Program-made: the position numbers and the translations under genes
From: Mactra quadrangularis
Taxonomy: Eukaryota > Mollusca > Bivalvia > Venerida > Mactridae
DNA length: 64,000 nt
Direction of reading: 5' to 3'
NCBI GenBank assembly: GCA_025267735.1
Contig: CM046299.1
Location: 40,625,733 to 40,689,732, forward strand
Notes under the pieces: model-generated
What the model saw: only the letters and a program-made list of their open reading frames with translations
Told to the model about the DNA's origin: nothing
Database searches by the model: none
Part shown: positions 47,001 through 58,737 of the stretch, piece after piece
Layout of the letters: each line of letters opens with the position of its first letter
Position numbering within the stretch: the stretch's first letter is position 1

Positions 47001-50000
47001 ATTTTATCTAATGATATACATGTATATATAGCTTAACTGTAAGAAATATAATTTCACAGTATAGAAAAAAACTGTATCTTGTAAGGATGATGCGATATAG
47101 AACTCTTGGTTTGTGGAGTAAAAAAACTTCAAAACTCCCCAGAAAGCACTATAAGATGTTAGCAGCTGTCGTTATTGTATGCCTTTTCACACGATTTGAA
47201 ATCTTTAGTATTATTTCGTAAAGGATTAATCATTCATCTTTTGTTATATACATGTACTTGAATCAAAGTCAAAATCATGCACTGTAACCTGCATTATTTT
47301 CTGAAATTTTCTAAAAAATGATTTTGCCAATAATTATGAAATTAAAGCAAGTTCATTATTTAGCTAGATTTTAGTTGATATCAAAAACAACTCTACCAGG
47401 TTAACGAAATTATAGCAATTTTGATCACTAAGCTCGGCTGATATAAAAAACAAACCTGTCGTTATGATATGAAAGCAATTTGATAATAAAATTCCGAAAT
47501 ATTAAAAAAATATAAAAACTTAGCCCTCATGAAATGCAAGCAGTTTTATTAAGGTAAAACAAACTTAGACATGAAACGCCAGCAGTTTCATCAAGGTAAA
47601 AAACTTAGACATGAAATGCAAGCAGTTTCATTAAGGTAAAAAAAACTTAGACATCAAATGCAAGCAGTTTCATTAAGGTAAAAAAGTGACAAGCAATATG
47701 TACGTACCTGAAAGAGACTGGATGTCCAGCATCCCTGACTTCAAATTCAATATGTTGTATACCAGTAGTTAAAACACGACATCTTAATATGTCTTGATCT
47801 GATGGTATATAATCCTGTCTTCTTATATCTGCTACTTTGTCTAAAAAACTGAAATAAACCATAATGTTATGTACATGGTAGTACGTTTCTGTCATCAAAT
47901 AACCACATAACTAAGAAATTAATGAAGTGATTAACTAGTTAAGCACTTACCACTAATCCAAAATATCTCTAACTGTTAAGTGGTTATCTAGTTTAGTTTT
48001 GAGAATACAGCTACACTGATAGCATATTCGAACTACAGTACAGCTGCAATCTGATTAAAACTAGATCTACATTTTTCCGCTCGCCTACTCGCTAATTTAG
48101 ATCTGGCCTTTTTCAAACGAGGGTGACCTTTTCTCATCATAATATTAATGACGAAATGGTTGTGATACGTAACTTGTTTACATCGTCTACGTCACGCAAT
48201 TTGAAATAAGCCGTCCAATCGCAGACTGTAAATAAAACCGCTGTTAAATTAGCTTGCAAACCTTGGTCTAAAACTAGAAATTACGAAATCAAAATGTTAT
48301 TAATAGTGTTTTGTCTAGATGAAAGCGACGCACTGATTTGTCGACATAAAGGTCACCTCGACGTGACCCACCATTGAGATAGTAGAGATCCTGTACGACA
48401 ATGCTCTACAGGACATCTGTTTACGGAGATTGAGTACAACTGCTACATGAATTTTCATTTTATTTATATTTGTAGCATTTCATCATATGTTATGTCAATC
48501 TTGTTACTTGAAGGAAACCAAATCAGGTGATAAAAGCGCTATTCCACGACACAGAACTAGTTGACAACGATATAGACTAGCAGACAAAAGCCACAATTCG
48601 ATTGACATATGTATGTATAAAAAGGCATAGCATAAGTTCAAGTTCAAGAATCCAGCCTTTGCATTGATCCTAAAGTACAAATGGAAAATTGTGAAGACAC
48701 ATACCACACTTAGGCTTCGTTCGTAATCCAATTAAGCATCAACGGTGTTTTTTTTGCCTTAGAAACGTTGTTTTTTCCAGAGAAGAAATTCAATTTATAT
48801 TAAGCATAGTTCTAATTCATTTTGTCCAAATAATGAGATTAGTTTACAACATAAGGATTGTGCTTGCTTACTTTAAGTCTTCAGAATGTTTTTATATGTC
48901 TTCAATTAGTTATGCCGTCCTAATTGTCGTACAGTTCATGAAAGTTCATGAACTTTTTCTAGTACATTTTTTATACGTAACATCATCAAATGCTATGTCG
49001 ACGTTTTGTAAACATAAACTATAGTATATAGACCTTTCATTATTTCTTTTTCTTATTTTGTCATTATATTCTAAGAGTATTTCTTCGAATAAATCTAATG
49101 CTACGGGTTAATAAACCAGTTTTATTACGATAATGATATACTTCTGGTATGTTTTTCATACTGCCATTAAATCATGTATCCTATAGCTTGTCATAATAAT
49201 GTTTGTAACTTAATCTGGATCAACATTGTTTACATCAGTTTACAACAAAAATCTCTATATAGCGAACTTGTCATTCAATCTCAATAAGAAGGATGTGTCT
49301 TACATCTCTATCAGGGTTCAGAAAAGAAGTTCTAAAATGTGATAAAATCGACATTAAGTCTAGTCCGCGGATCAGTGTTTGTTTCTATACAAAAGTCTTT
49401 CCTTGTTCTGATTTTCTGCTGTACTTCCATACATTATTTTTTGCTTATAAATCAACGAATGTAAGTCATATTCATAAAGTGTTTTTCATACAATAACCTA
49501 TAAGTGACTTACTCTACGTCTCATACTATTTGACTGCACCAATCAGATAAAAAAGTGATCTTCAATATACGTGTGCATGTATATTATACTTATTATTCAA
49601 GTACATCAGATAAAATAAGTGATCAACTATATATATAGATGTATATACTCACTTTTTAACTTAATCAGATAAAATAAGTAATTTACTATTTTCATGTGAA
49701 TGCTCGCTATTTAAGTAAATCAATCAGATAAAATAAGTAATCCACAATTGATATGTACCTATTATTAAACTAAATCAATCAGATGAAGTAAGTAATCCAC
49801 GATTGACATGAATTTATTATTAAACTAAATCAATCAGATAAAATAAGTAATCCCCGATTGACATGAATTAAACTAAATCAATCAGATAAAATAAGTAATC
49901 CACGATTGACATGAATTTATTATTAAACTAAATCAATCAGATAAAATAAGTATATCCACGATTGACATGAATTTTTTATTAAATTAAATCAATCAGATAA

Positions 50001-53000
50001 AATAAGTAATCCACAATTGATACTTTCATACTTCCGTCAGAGACTGACAACTGTTCTGCATAGTTTAGAATCAGCAGTAGAAGGGATAATGTCCGTCCAA
50101 ACTATATACACAACACAGTCCGGAATACGTTTCAATCCGGAAATCTTTCTAACTTACTTTTTTTTATTTTTCATCCGGTTAGTTTCAAATTTTTAACAAA
50201 TAGAGACCTATTTATGTGCATGACACTCGTCAATTTTAATCCAGATATCTTTACTAGAAATATGTGTAATTTTAAGTCAAAATTTCAGTGGGAAAATGAC
50301 TCTCTCATGGGAAATTAAGGGGAGAAAATACATGCCGTAAATATACTTACTATTTAGCTGAATCAATCAGTTGATATTCATGTGACTTAGAATAACATTC
50401 TTGTACACCACCATCTTCCCATAATGTTTCTGCATTACTTAGGAATTCCTGAAAAAATCACACATGTACTGCTCAAATGTATATTATATTAGGTGTGTAT
50501 AGGGAGTCTTGATGACTTTTGGTGAATGAAAACAGGACATTGATCCACAAAAGATAAATAAAACACATGTACTCATAAGTAAATATCACAGTTGTTCTTT
50601 TCTTAATCTCAGAGAACGCATGGTAGGCAGAAAAATTGGAACGTGGTGCATATGATTGGGCTTGTTATATTGTTCACATGCTGTTTACGTTCCAGCAAAA
50701 TATGGGAAAGATTCTTAAGAAGAAGGAGTGACAAAATGTAATGTGCAGTGCATCGCTTATTCTCTGTCTCCCAACAAATTATGCCCGGCTAGCTCAGTTT
50801 GTAGCACGCAAGTCTACTGATCGAGGGGTCGTGAGTTTGATTCCCGGGCGGGGCATACTTTCGTGGAGCTTGGTCATGAAAATATTTCTACGGCCATTCT
50901 CCAGCCTACCAATGATTTTTAATTATGTAGGGCAGCTGTCAGTCACTTACGAACGTATGCGTTTAGTAGATGGTTAACAGCTAAATCCAGAGATTTAGCC
51001 TTTCCAGGATGAGTCAGTAGGTTGAATGACCGCCGTTATATACATGTATGACCAATACAATGTGTTGCTACGGCGTTAAACCCAACAAAAATAAACAAAA
51101 AACAAACAAACTACTTGTGTACTTGCCCTTACCTTGGCAATGCTATTAGCTTTTTTTTAAATGTGTTTGTATGTTTTTTGCATGCAACATTGTCGAGCGA
51201 AGGATGGGTAAACCTTTTTCGCCAATACAATTTTATTTTTGTTAGTTCTTGGATCTGTTTGGGACAAGTGTGAGGTTGGTGCGCCATAGAACCTGTTTAA
51301 ATCCCAAATGGCATTAACTTTGCCACTGTCGCCGCTTCCAGTGCGAAATCCCTTAGATTCTTGTTTCGTTATTAGTTTGTTTTATAAAGAAATCATGCCA
51401 AAAATATCTCGCTTTTTTGCTTTTTGGATTTGTGATAGGTTTCTTTTGCCATTGCTTTTCCTGGTATGATTGCTTACACCGTTTTAGAAATAGATTTGCA
51501 ATATGATTTTCATCGTATAGTTTTAATTGAGTTTGGATTCTTTGTGAAAAAACCTTGATGTCCAGTTTGAGAATCTGTTATCACTATGTATACTTACGTC
51601 AGTAATATCTTTACATTGGTTAGATACTTCTTGTATTATATATTGCATTTTAGGAATATTTTCATCATGTTCTAATTCTATACCTAGTTGTTGCATGGCA
51701 CATAATATCACCATTATAGCCTCTTTAATATTCTGTCTTATATCCTGTATCTTCTCTAATCTTTCTCTGAAAATGTATCAAGATAAAATTATTACATATT
51801 TATTGTTAAAATTCATTCGGCTATCAGTTGCGCATACATTAACCCCACTGTTTATTTATTCTTTTTACAGTATTTCTGTACACACCAGGGGCGGATCCAG
51901 GATTTTTTCTAAGGGGAGTCCGAACTTTTCTAGGGGGGTCCGAACTTTTCTAAGGGAGATCCGAACCTCGAACCACAACCACATTATACACAATTTGCAG
52001 AAAAAATGCAACAAATTGATAATAAAAACGATGTAACCATCAAATCTTTGTTAAGCACCGAGAAAATTGCTTCATGCTACTTGAAAATGACTTATAGGCA
52101 AGAAATACACTAATGGACAGGTACATTTTCCAAATTCTAGGGGGGGGGGGTTTCGGACGCCCCTGACCCCCCTCCCGCTGGATCCGCTTATGCACACTAT
52201 CGGTAAAAATAGATATCCGTATCTATGTATGTGAGATTATCGCACAAATATCGAGTATTTAAGTCAGCCAGGTTAATTTATGCACCATGGACAGTTGAAT
52301 TACATTTAAATATAACTCATTATTGTTTGAAGTAATTTGTCTCCTTGTCATTGAACAATTTTGCCAGTTTCTGTCTGGATTTACAAATGTACCATGAGCA
52401 ACCCGGGTCGATAGCGTAGTTGGTAGCGCGCCGGGATTTGGAATCTCGTGCCCGAGGGGTGCGGGTTCGAATCCCACCCAGGGGGGTTATACCCTTCCAT
52501 GAAAATTTAACAATAATGTCGATTATCCTCCATTGATTAGATAATATGGAGAAGTTTCCAGCCTTGTGGAAGGGTATAGGTGAGTACTGGTTATAGACAA
52601 TGGTCCAGGAAAGCTAGGTTAGGTGCGTTGGACGCCGTAAAATGACCTAAATTGTGTTGACACGGCATTAAGTCTATAAAAAAATAATAACCAAACAAAC
52701 AAAAAAAACAAATGTACCATGAAATAAACTTTAAGTCTCAAGAAATGCATTTGGAAACAAAGAAGAAATCATAAAAGCATTATAGAAGTTCTGCATGGCC
52801 ATCATAGTTTACTTCAAAAAGTTGATGTCGAGATTAAATCTTTTACGGTTTACTGTCGCCAAAGATTTTAATACATTTGTAAGCAAGGTTATGTAAGGGA
52901 TGTACCATGAGAGTATTGCAGGGTTAAAAATAAAGTGCCTGATATAATGTTACGTGAAAAAGGCGCTTTTGTTTCGGTATCCGGACCACAGTTCAAATTA

Positions 53001-54781
53001 GCTTTGTGGTATTGAATGTTAGACATATTTCGGTTGCCTATCTTTTAGTTTCTTGCGGTGAATGTCTACAACGCATGGATACCATGTTCAAAACGGTCGT
53101 AGATCTTTTTTTGTATTCAATATAAAGTGAAGTGCGGGCTATATAAGGAAACACGTATCGTAACGTTTATCAGCTTGAGACATTTTGTACAAACAATATA
53201 CGGTGTACCACGTGACTCATACCAATTGTATGGACCGCTTTGATAAATATTGCTTTATATAGTAAGGCATGTACATGTAATTTAATTAATAACAAAACTT
53301 CACCATAACATTGGATGTTGCTTTAAAGTTAAATTAATCAAATAATACGTGCCACAGCGATGCATGATTAAATAGCATTACAATTTTATGATATTCAGTT
53401 TATACACACTGTAGAAAGAGTAATAATTATAAAAAAACATTCAAACGTGCTCTAATATGCCTGTAATCTGTACAGTAGGCGGTTGGCTCGGTCCCGAGAC
53501 AAATCACTATAATTATATATATTCAGTGATTGTGTTATGAAACCGTGCCGCCCGCTTATACCCAACACTAAAATTTATTTCTATGCCATCAGGGAGGTGG
53601 GTCGCGAGTGTTTTGCCAAGAAAGGAAGTTACATGCGAAATATGTTTTCTATATGGAGTCAGAGCACCAAACCATTGCTTTGAGTTATAATCACAATTTA
53701 TCATGCATGAATTAAATACATGTATGTTATCTCGAGGTCTTGGTAATTTACGTTAGATTCACTTAACCAAGAAAAACATAATTATTTATAAAGGTATTCA
53801 TTTTGTATGCACTTCAATTCTACCCAAATGTCTGTGACGTATACATTGACCCAATCTGATTAAAACCCGATCTAAAATTTTACCGCTCGCATACTCGCTA
53901 ATTTAGATCTGGCCTTTTCCAAACGAAGGTCACGTTCAGGTGACCTTTTCTCATCATAATATTCATGACGAAATTGTTATGATACGTAACTTGTTTACAT
54001 CGTCTACGTCACGCAATTTGAAATGAGACACCCAATCGCAGACTGTGAATAATACCGCTGTTAAATTTGCATGCAAACCTTGGTCTAAAAATAGAAACTA
54101 CGAAATCAAAATGTGATTAAAAGTATTTTCGTCTACATGAAAGCTACGCATTGATTGGTCTACACAAAGTTCATCTCGACGTGACCTTGCATTGGCTAAG
54201 TAGAGATCCAGTACGACAACGCGAGTAGAACAGGATCTCTGTTTACGGAGATTGACATTGACCCCGCTGATTTAAACTACATTGTGTCTATATTCACTGT
54301 CGATACAAGAGATATCCGTATTTATGCACAGAAGTTATCGCACAAATAAAAATATTTAAATCAGCGAGGTGAGCGTTTTCTCCTCTGCCAGCTGAATTAA
54401 GTTTAACACCGATATCAAGTATGCATATCAATTTACAAATATACATGAACTTTACCTTGTCTCAAAACCATTTATGTGAATAATTTTCATCTGTTTACTA
54501 ATTGTACTTTTGCCGGATTCTCCAGTTCCTGAAATGCAATATTAGAGGTATTCAGATGTTATTAACGGTTATATACATGTAAATAAGACATAATTTCACA
54601 TGCTATAAATCAAGATGATGTCTTTACAGAACGTATTACACTATGTTTTCTATACATTTTGTCGTGCTCCATTGCTGGTTTTAACACTCAGAGTGTAAGC
54701 ATTTTCAAGATAATGATGATGATGGGGATGATGATGATGATTGTGTTGATGATGATGATGATGATGGTGATAATGATTATA

Positions 54782-54816
<35 letters not shown>

Positions 54817-56609
54817 AACGATGATTATGATAATAATGACGATGATAATGATGATGGTGATGGTGAAAATGATGATCATAATGATGATAATGATGATGAT
54901 GGTTGGTAAAGAAGAGCACATAAGTGCATAAACGAGAATGTGGAGAAAAGTTGTTGAGTGTACATGTAGTGGTTTGATGGGTCAGGAATCAGGATGGGCT
55001 CGGATGGTAAAAGTCAATTTGTTTCTATGAATGTTTTATTCTTGATATTGTGGAAAAATTAGCCGAAACTACTGAACCCTTTACTGGTTGCGAAATGTGT
55101 GAAAAGTAGCCATTTTTTCACCATTACGCGCTAGGGCTATTTCAAGATGCTCTAATTTCTTTACTAATTATCATACAGATATGCAACTTGACCAAGTTGT
55201 TCCCTGTGTAAATGTCTTTCAGAAAAAACAGTTTCAGCCCCGATCCCAGTAACCATGGCAACGTTGGGGCGGAGCAAAAACGGCAAAAAATGCAATTTTC
55301 GCTCTTTTTCCATCCCACATTTGCATTTCAAACAGTAATGTTTTCCAAAATTGAGGTCTAAATGCCAGGTCTTTCCGAAGACTGAAAACATTTTATTATC
55401 AGCACTTGATGCCATTTCTCTGCCCTCAATGACCCCGATTTTCTTTCTGGCGAAGAGGGGCACATCCCCCCTGAGACATCTTTTGATGGGGAAGGAGCGC
55501 GAAAAAAGCTCATTTTGGGGCCAACTATCCTTTAGTGAAATTCACTAAATCTAGTTAAATAGGACCATTTTCATGGCTGTGGCGGCCATTTTGGAGGGGG
55601 GACTCTAGACACGTAAAAATACGGGATTGAGCGGTTAAGGGTTAATATCTAGTTAAGAAAGATTAGCAGATTTATCGAAGACCGTTATATGATTTAAACA
55701 TTGTTGGAATGGCCTACACATAATATATATCTAACAAACAAAACATACATGTCTACAATTTGTATAAAAACCAAACCCTGTTTATGTAAACAAAAGGAAA
55801 CAATTTACGGCAGGGAATGCTCAGGATGGCAATAAAATATCATATACTATTAATTTTGATATGTATTTGTTGGTATAATTTTGATATACATTTGTAATGG
55901 TATGGCGTTCTACCATTATGAGCTTGATTAAATAAGGGTTGATGTTTTATCCGCCACGCGAATTTTATTAAAATGAACCGTTTGTTTGTTTTTTTTTGTT
56001 GGGTTTAACGCCGTAGCAACACATTGTATAGGTCATATAACGGCGGTCAGTCAACCCACTCACTCCTTCTGGAAAGGCTAAATCTCTGGATTTAGCTGTT
56101 AACCAACTACTAAGCGCTTACTTTCGTCAGTGACTGACAACTGCTCTACATAATTAAAAATCATTGGTAGGAGAAAAAATGACCGTAGAAATAATTTCAT
56201 GACCAAGCTCCACGAAAGTATGCCCCGCCCGGGAATCGAACGCACGACCCCTCGATCAGTAGACTTGCGTGTTACCAACTGAGCTAGCCGGGCGGCTTAA
56301 AATGAACTGTATGGACAACCTTGTTTTCGATACTGCCCTACTGTTAAAATGAATTGGTATATTTTCCTGTTTACGTGAAATCTTAATGTTGTTTTGTACG
56401 AACTATAAAGGAAGGTTTATCTAAAATAAATACTTACCTAACAAAAGTAATTTGAGCTTTTTAATTTCTTGTCTATGGTCATTCTTCAATGCTTTAGTTA
56501 TTTGTTTGTTTCTCATCCGCGCGTATCTTTCTTCCTCGCGCGATTCATAATAGACGGGTCCAGTAGTGAAACAATCGCCACCAAAACAAGCCATCACATC
56601 ATCGGTCAT
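44093..56609 (-). CDS. Heterotrimeric G protein alpha subunit, Gs-like
   Basis: GTP-binding switch coupling a receptor to effectors at the inner plasma membrane. Nine exons in reading order: 56609-56438, 54528-54456, 51766-51598, 50448-50351, 47848-47708, 46882-46703, 45929-45787, 45149-45001 and 44278-44093 (TAG). Borders are AG/GT; phases join to 1311 nt, 436 aa, longer than the usual 350-395. Seen: P-loop GTGESGKST (58-66), [13 protein letters not shown], switch I RCRVLTTG with the toxin-site Arg195, switch II DVGGQ with catalytic Gln225, NKMD (290-293) and TCAV (406-409). [22 protein letters not shown] and TCAV favour the Gs class. Differences: the N-terminus [14 protein letters not shown] (palmitoylation-type Cys, Gq-like layout; ATG at 56594 is the alternative start), a basic [10 protein letters not shown] insert in exon 8, and C-terminus LERFGII instead of a Gs tail. 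It may be a lineage-specific class. Exon 8 uses a weak GTACTA donor. Confidence 0.93.
45228..45446. mobile_element. Fold-back element, second copy of the 2971-3110 family
   Basis: Ends GTGTTCAGTAACGACTGT and GGGGTTATTGAACAGGC. The interior is two opposed runs of CAACTCAACCC / GGGTTGAGTTG. In G-alpha intron 7. Confidence 0.65.
46487..46692 (-). mobile_element. Family B SINE abutting a G-alpha exon
   Basis: Minus strand: head ending in B-box-like GAGGTCCCGAGTTTGAAGCC, then CTTAAGCAAGAAATTAACCT, CCACGCCAGCCGGGTGTAAA and ATACAAGATTGTAAAG. The element is in the same orientation as the gene and its head starts about 11 bp downstream of the exon 6 splice donor (46702-46701). Confidence 0.8.
47525..47687. 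repeat. About 41-bp tandem repeat directly downstream of G-alpha exon 5
   Basis: Four units of the form GCAAGCAGTTTCATTAAGGT + A-run + CTTAGACAT. On the gene strand the array begins about 20 bp after the exon 5 donor. The unit does not contain the donor or exon sequence. Confidence 0.9.
48045..48436. repeat. 390-bp dispersed repeat, copy 1 (G-alpha intron 4)
   Basis: Starts AATCTGATTAAAACTAGATC, contains GATACGTAACTTGTTTACAT and CTGTTTACGGAGATTGA near the end. About 85-90% similar by eye to 53858-54256, same orientation. Unidentified family, no ORF. Confidence 0.8.
49510..50022. repeat. Tandem array resembling G-alpha exon 4 end plus splice donor
   Basis: Eight or more units of about 56-65 bp built on AATCAATCAGATAAAATAAG. 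The central units are alike (AGTAATCCACGATTGACATG). The units furthest from exon 4 (49520-49730) resemble the exon 4/donor junction: plus-strand TATACTTACTATTTAGCTGA at the real junction against TATACTCACTTTTTAACTTA, TATACTTATTATTCAAGTAC and TACTATTTGACTGCACCAAT in the array, each followed by (AATCA)ATCAG. The array lies in intron 4, about 330 bp downstream of exon 4 in gene direction. Confidence 0.8.
50028..50095 (-). mobile_element. Family A SINE fragment
   Basis: ACTTCCGTCAGAGACTGACA and GTTTAGAATCAGCAGTAGAA match the central body only. It abuts the tandem array. Confidence 0.6.
50780..51111 (+). mobile_element. Family A SINE, well preserved, G-alpha intron 3
   Basis: Head GCCCGGCTAGCTCAGTTTGT, B box GAGTTTGATTCCCGGGCGGG, body TTCGTGGAGCTTGGTCATGA, tail GCTACGGCGTTAAACCCAAC then (AAAC)n. 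Confidence 0.88.
51886..52192. mobile_element. hAT-like MITE, second CAGGGGCGGATCCAG copy
   Basis: CAGGGGCGGATCCAGGATTT at the left, CCGCTGGATCCGCTTATG at the right. The interior shares CTCGAACCACAACCACATTA and TAAGCACCGAGAAAA with 21587-21880. A short internal run repeats the phrase (T)CCGAACTTTTCTA. Confidence 0.7.
52399..52715 (+). mobile_element. tRNA-derived SINE, family C
   Basis: Head GTCGATAGCGTAGTTGGTAG and B box GCGGGTTCGAATCCCACCCA, body CCTTCCATGAAAATTTAACA, then GTTGGACGCCGTAAAATGAC and GACACGGCATTAAGTCTATA plus A-rich (CAAA)n. The tail resembles that of family A in wording (CGGCATTAAG), suggesting a shared 3' end. G-alpha intron 2. Confidence 0.8.
53472..53562. repeat. About 90-bp palindromic repeat, copy 3
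   Basis: GTAGGCGGTTGGCTCGGTCC ... TGAAACCGTGCCGCCCGCTTA, the same end words as 40288 and 41404. Confidence 0.65.
53858..54256. repeat. 390-bp dispersed repeat, copy 2 (G-alpha intron 2)
   Basis: Starts AATCTGATTAAAACCCGATC; same order of words as 48045-48436 to CTGTTTACGGAGATTGACA. Confidence 0.8.
54711..54904. repeat. (GAT/ATG)n microsatellite
   Basis: About 190 bp of trinucleotide repeat with interruptions, in G-alpha intron 1. It creates spurious open frames on both strands (His-, Met- or Ile-runs). Confidence 0.95.
55070..55645. mobile_element. Putative non-autonomous element, G-alpha intron 1
   Basis: More GC-rich than its surroundings. Its edges carry opposed words (CTGAACCCTTTACTGG and GAGCGGTTAAGGGTTAA), suggesting TIRs. 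A 99-codon minus-strand frame (55463-55164) has no recognisable family. Low confidence. Confidence 0.35.
55979..56299 (-). mobile_element. Family A SINE, full length, G-alpha intron 1
   Basis: Same structure as 11666-11983: (GTTT)n, TTGTTGGGTTTAACGCCGTA at the left; CGACCCCTCGATCAGTAGAC and CTGAGCTAGCCGGGCGG at the right. Confidence 0.88.
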
Positions 56610-58428
56610 TTAGATTCTTATAATCCAAGAGCAATTCTTTACACGAAAAACATCACTGAAAGTCTTGTGCTTTTAAACGAATTTCAAAAATCAAAGTCAC
56701 AAATAGTTCAGTCTATTCAAATTGGCGCGAAACTAGATAAATATTATTTTGAAGTTCACTAGAATTAAAAGTCAAATGCAGGCGTATGAAAAGAACTATG
56801 AAGTCACATTGAAGTCACTGCCTCTTTAATGTCCACATAAGAAAATCTTAGCATGCGTGTATTGTTTTATCCTGTGATACTGAATGCATAAGCTAGGTTG
56901 AGGTCCTCGCTGATTTGGTGTGAAGCGAATGCTCACTAAAATCCTCGCACAAAGAAAGTCCACAGTAATTTTGACTATTCACCAAAACTGTATATTTTTA
57001 GAATAATAATGTCCACTGTTTCAAAAGTTACCAAATTTTCATAATATATACCCAGAAATTGTTGCCATAAAACGGTCCATACGATTTTAGAAATGTCTAA
57101 TTATTTAAACACTAAAACTATTCTAACAAAAGACTTCCAATTCCGATTTTGAAATAGTATAACGATACCCTTGAAGATTTCCACCTGAATAAGTTCACGG
57201 TGTGAAAATGATTATATTAAAATCCGCTGATTAAGTTCCTGCTATAGATGCTGTTCCAAATTAATCCCATGAAGATGCGTATAATAATTCAATTCACAAT
57301 GATGATATTCAAAATAGATATACCGATAAATACTTATAATTTTTTAAGTAGATGGTCGAATACGTTTGAATATATATTCCACAAGTCCACATATAACTTC
57401 AAAATGTTTAGTTTCCCCGATATATCCACGTTCGTAGACAGTCGTCAGCCCACAATTAAGTCAGTCAGTCAGTTACTCGGTCATTCAATCTCTTCTCCAG
57501 TCAAGTTTAAAAAAAATCAAATTTTTATGCCAACAGTTACTTGTCATTTACATTGTACAGCTAGCTAGTCGTTATTTTGAAATAATCCTTATTATTAGAA
57601 ATGTTTAAACTAGGATGTCACCTCATACAAGTATAACTGTTAAGATCGTAGTGAATTCACAATTTATCCAGAAATCTGATATTTTCTGTTTGACTGTTTA
57701 CAGTACATGTACGTAGATTCGTTGTGTGTGCTACCAAGTGTCGACTATGTTTAGATCTCCCAGTAGTCTTCTAATATCTACATGGCTTTACTTATAAAAT
57801 CGATGGATAAAACTTGGCATGCAATTGGATATCTTTCACACATTTGTCCAGTAGATTGCGCTGAAAATGAACAGAAATATAATATTGTAAGAACAATAGA
57901 ATTAAGATATTTATATTTTTTTATATTTTAACTGGTGTCGTGTCATATATGGGTCACATATGGCTTTTCAAAGAGAATAAGAGCTTATTACTGTCACTCT
58001 GGTGTCGGTATCCGATGTCTCACCGTTTGCGCCGGCAGACTTTGATCATTTCAGTTGTATAAAGATTTTAACTTAAACTCAAACAGCAAAAAATGTAGTT
58101 AATTAGGGACATATAAGTTTTTTGCTGTTCAATACAAAGGTCCATATCTACATTTGTACTAGGTTCATGCACTCATTGCAGGGTCTCACTTATTATATCC
58201 ATTCTACATGACACACTGAAATTCAGCCGTTACATCTAGGCACGAAAAAGCATGCAATACATGTGTCAAAATTTATGATAAGTTGTGTATTTAAATGTTT
58301 CAAATTTAGCTAGTTTCATGTACAGTGGAATATCAGTAATGACAAACTGTAAATATTATCTGCAGATATTGCTATGACTAGTACCACGTTCTATTTTCTG
58401 AGCAGTGTAGGTCTAAATGCAAACAAAG

Positions 58429-58697
58429 TATAGCTCGTTTAGGATAATTTGAGACAAACGACTCAGTTTGTTTACATATTTAAGACTCGGGTATTGCATA
58501 AAACAGGGAGGTCAGCTGATTTGTGTAATGAAAGTCTTAAACATGTCTTAAGTGTGGAACGTGTGTTCTTGTACTAAATGTAATACATCAAAAACACTCT
58601 GATAATAGTCGATAATTACGTGTTCTAAACTTAAATCCACCTGTGTATAAAAATGGTACCGTTGTATTTTGTCTCAAGTTATCCTTAACGAGCTATA
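58429..58697. mobile_element. MITE, TATAGCTCGTTTAGGATAA family, second copy
   Basis: Same ends and interior as 14601-14870 with scattered substitutions (one TIR reads GATAATTTGAGAC, the other GTTATCCTTAACG). Confidence 0.85.
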
Positions 58698-58737
58698 CTG
58701 GTACATCCAAAGCATGTTTTCCTTCGATAAATTTTTG

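Noticed and set aside
54650..54931. His-rich, Met-rich and Ile-rich frames on both strands
   Set aside because: All three are readings of the (GAT)n microsatellite in a G-alpha intron.
55164..55463. 99-codon minus-strand frame with Cys pairs (HYCLKCKCG)
   Set aside because: It lies in a probable repeat within a G-alpha intron, has no recognised domain and no transcript context. Kept only as part of a putative element.
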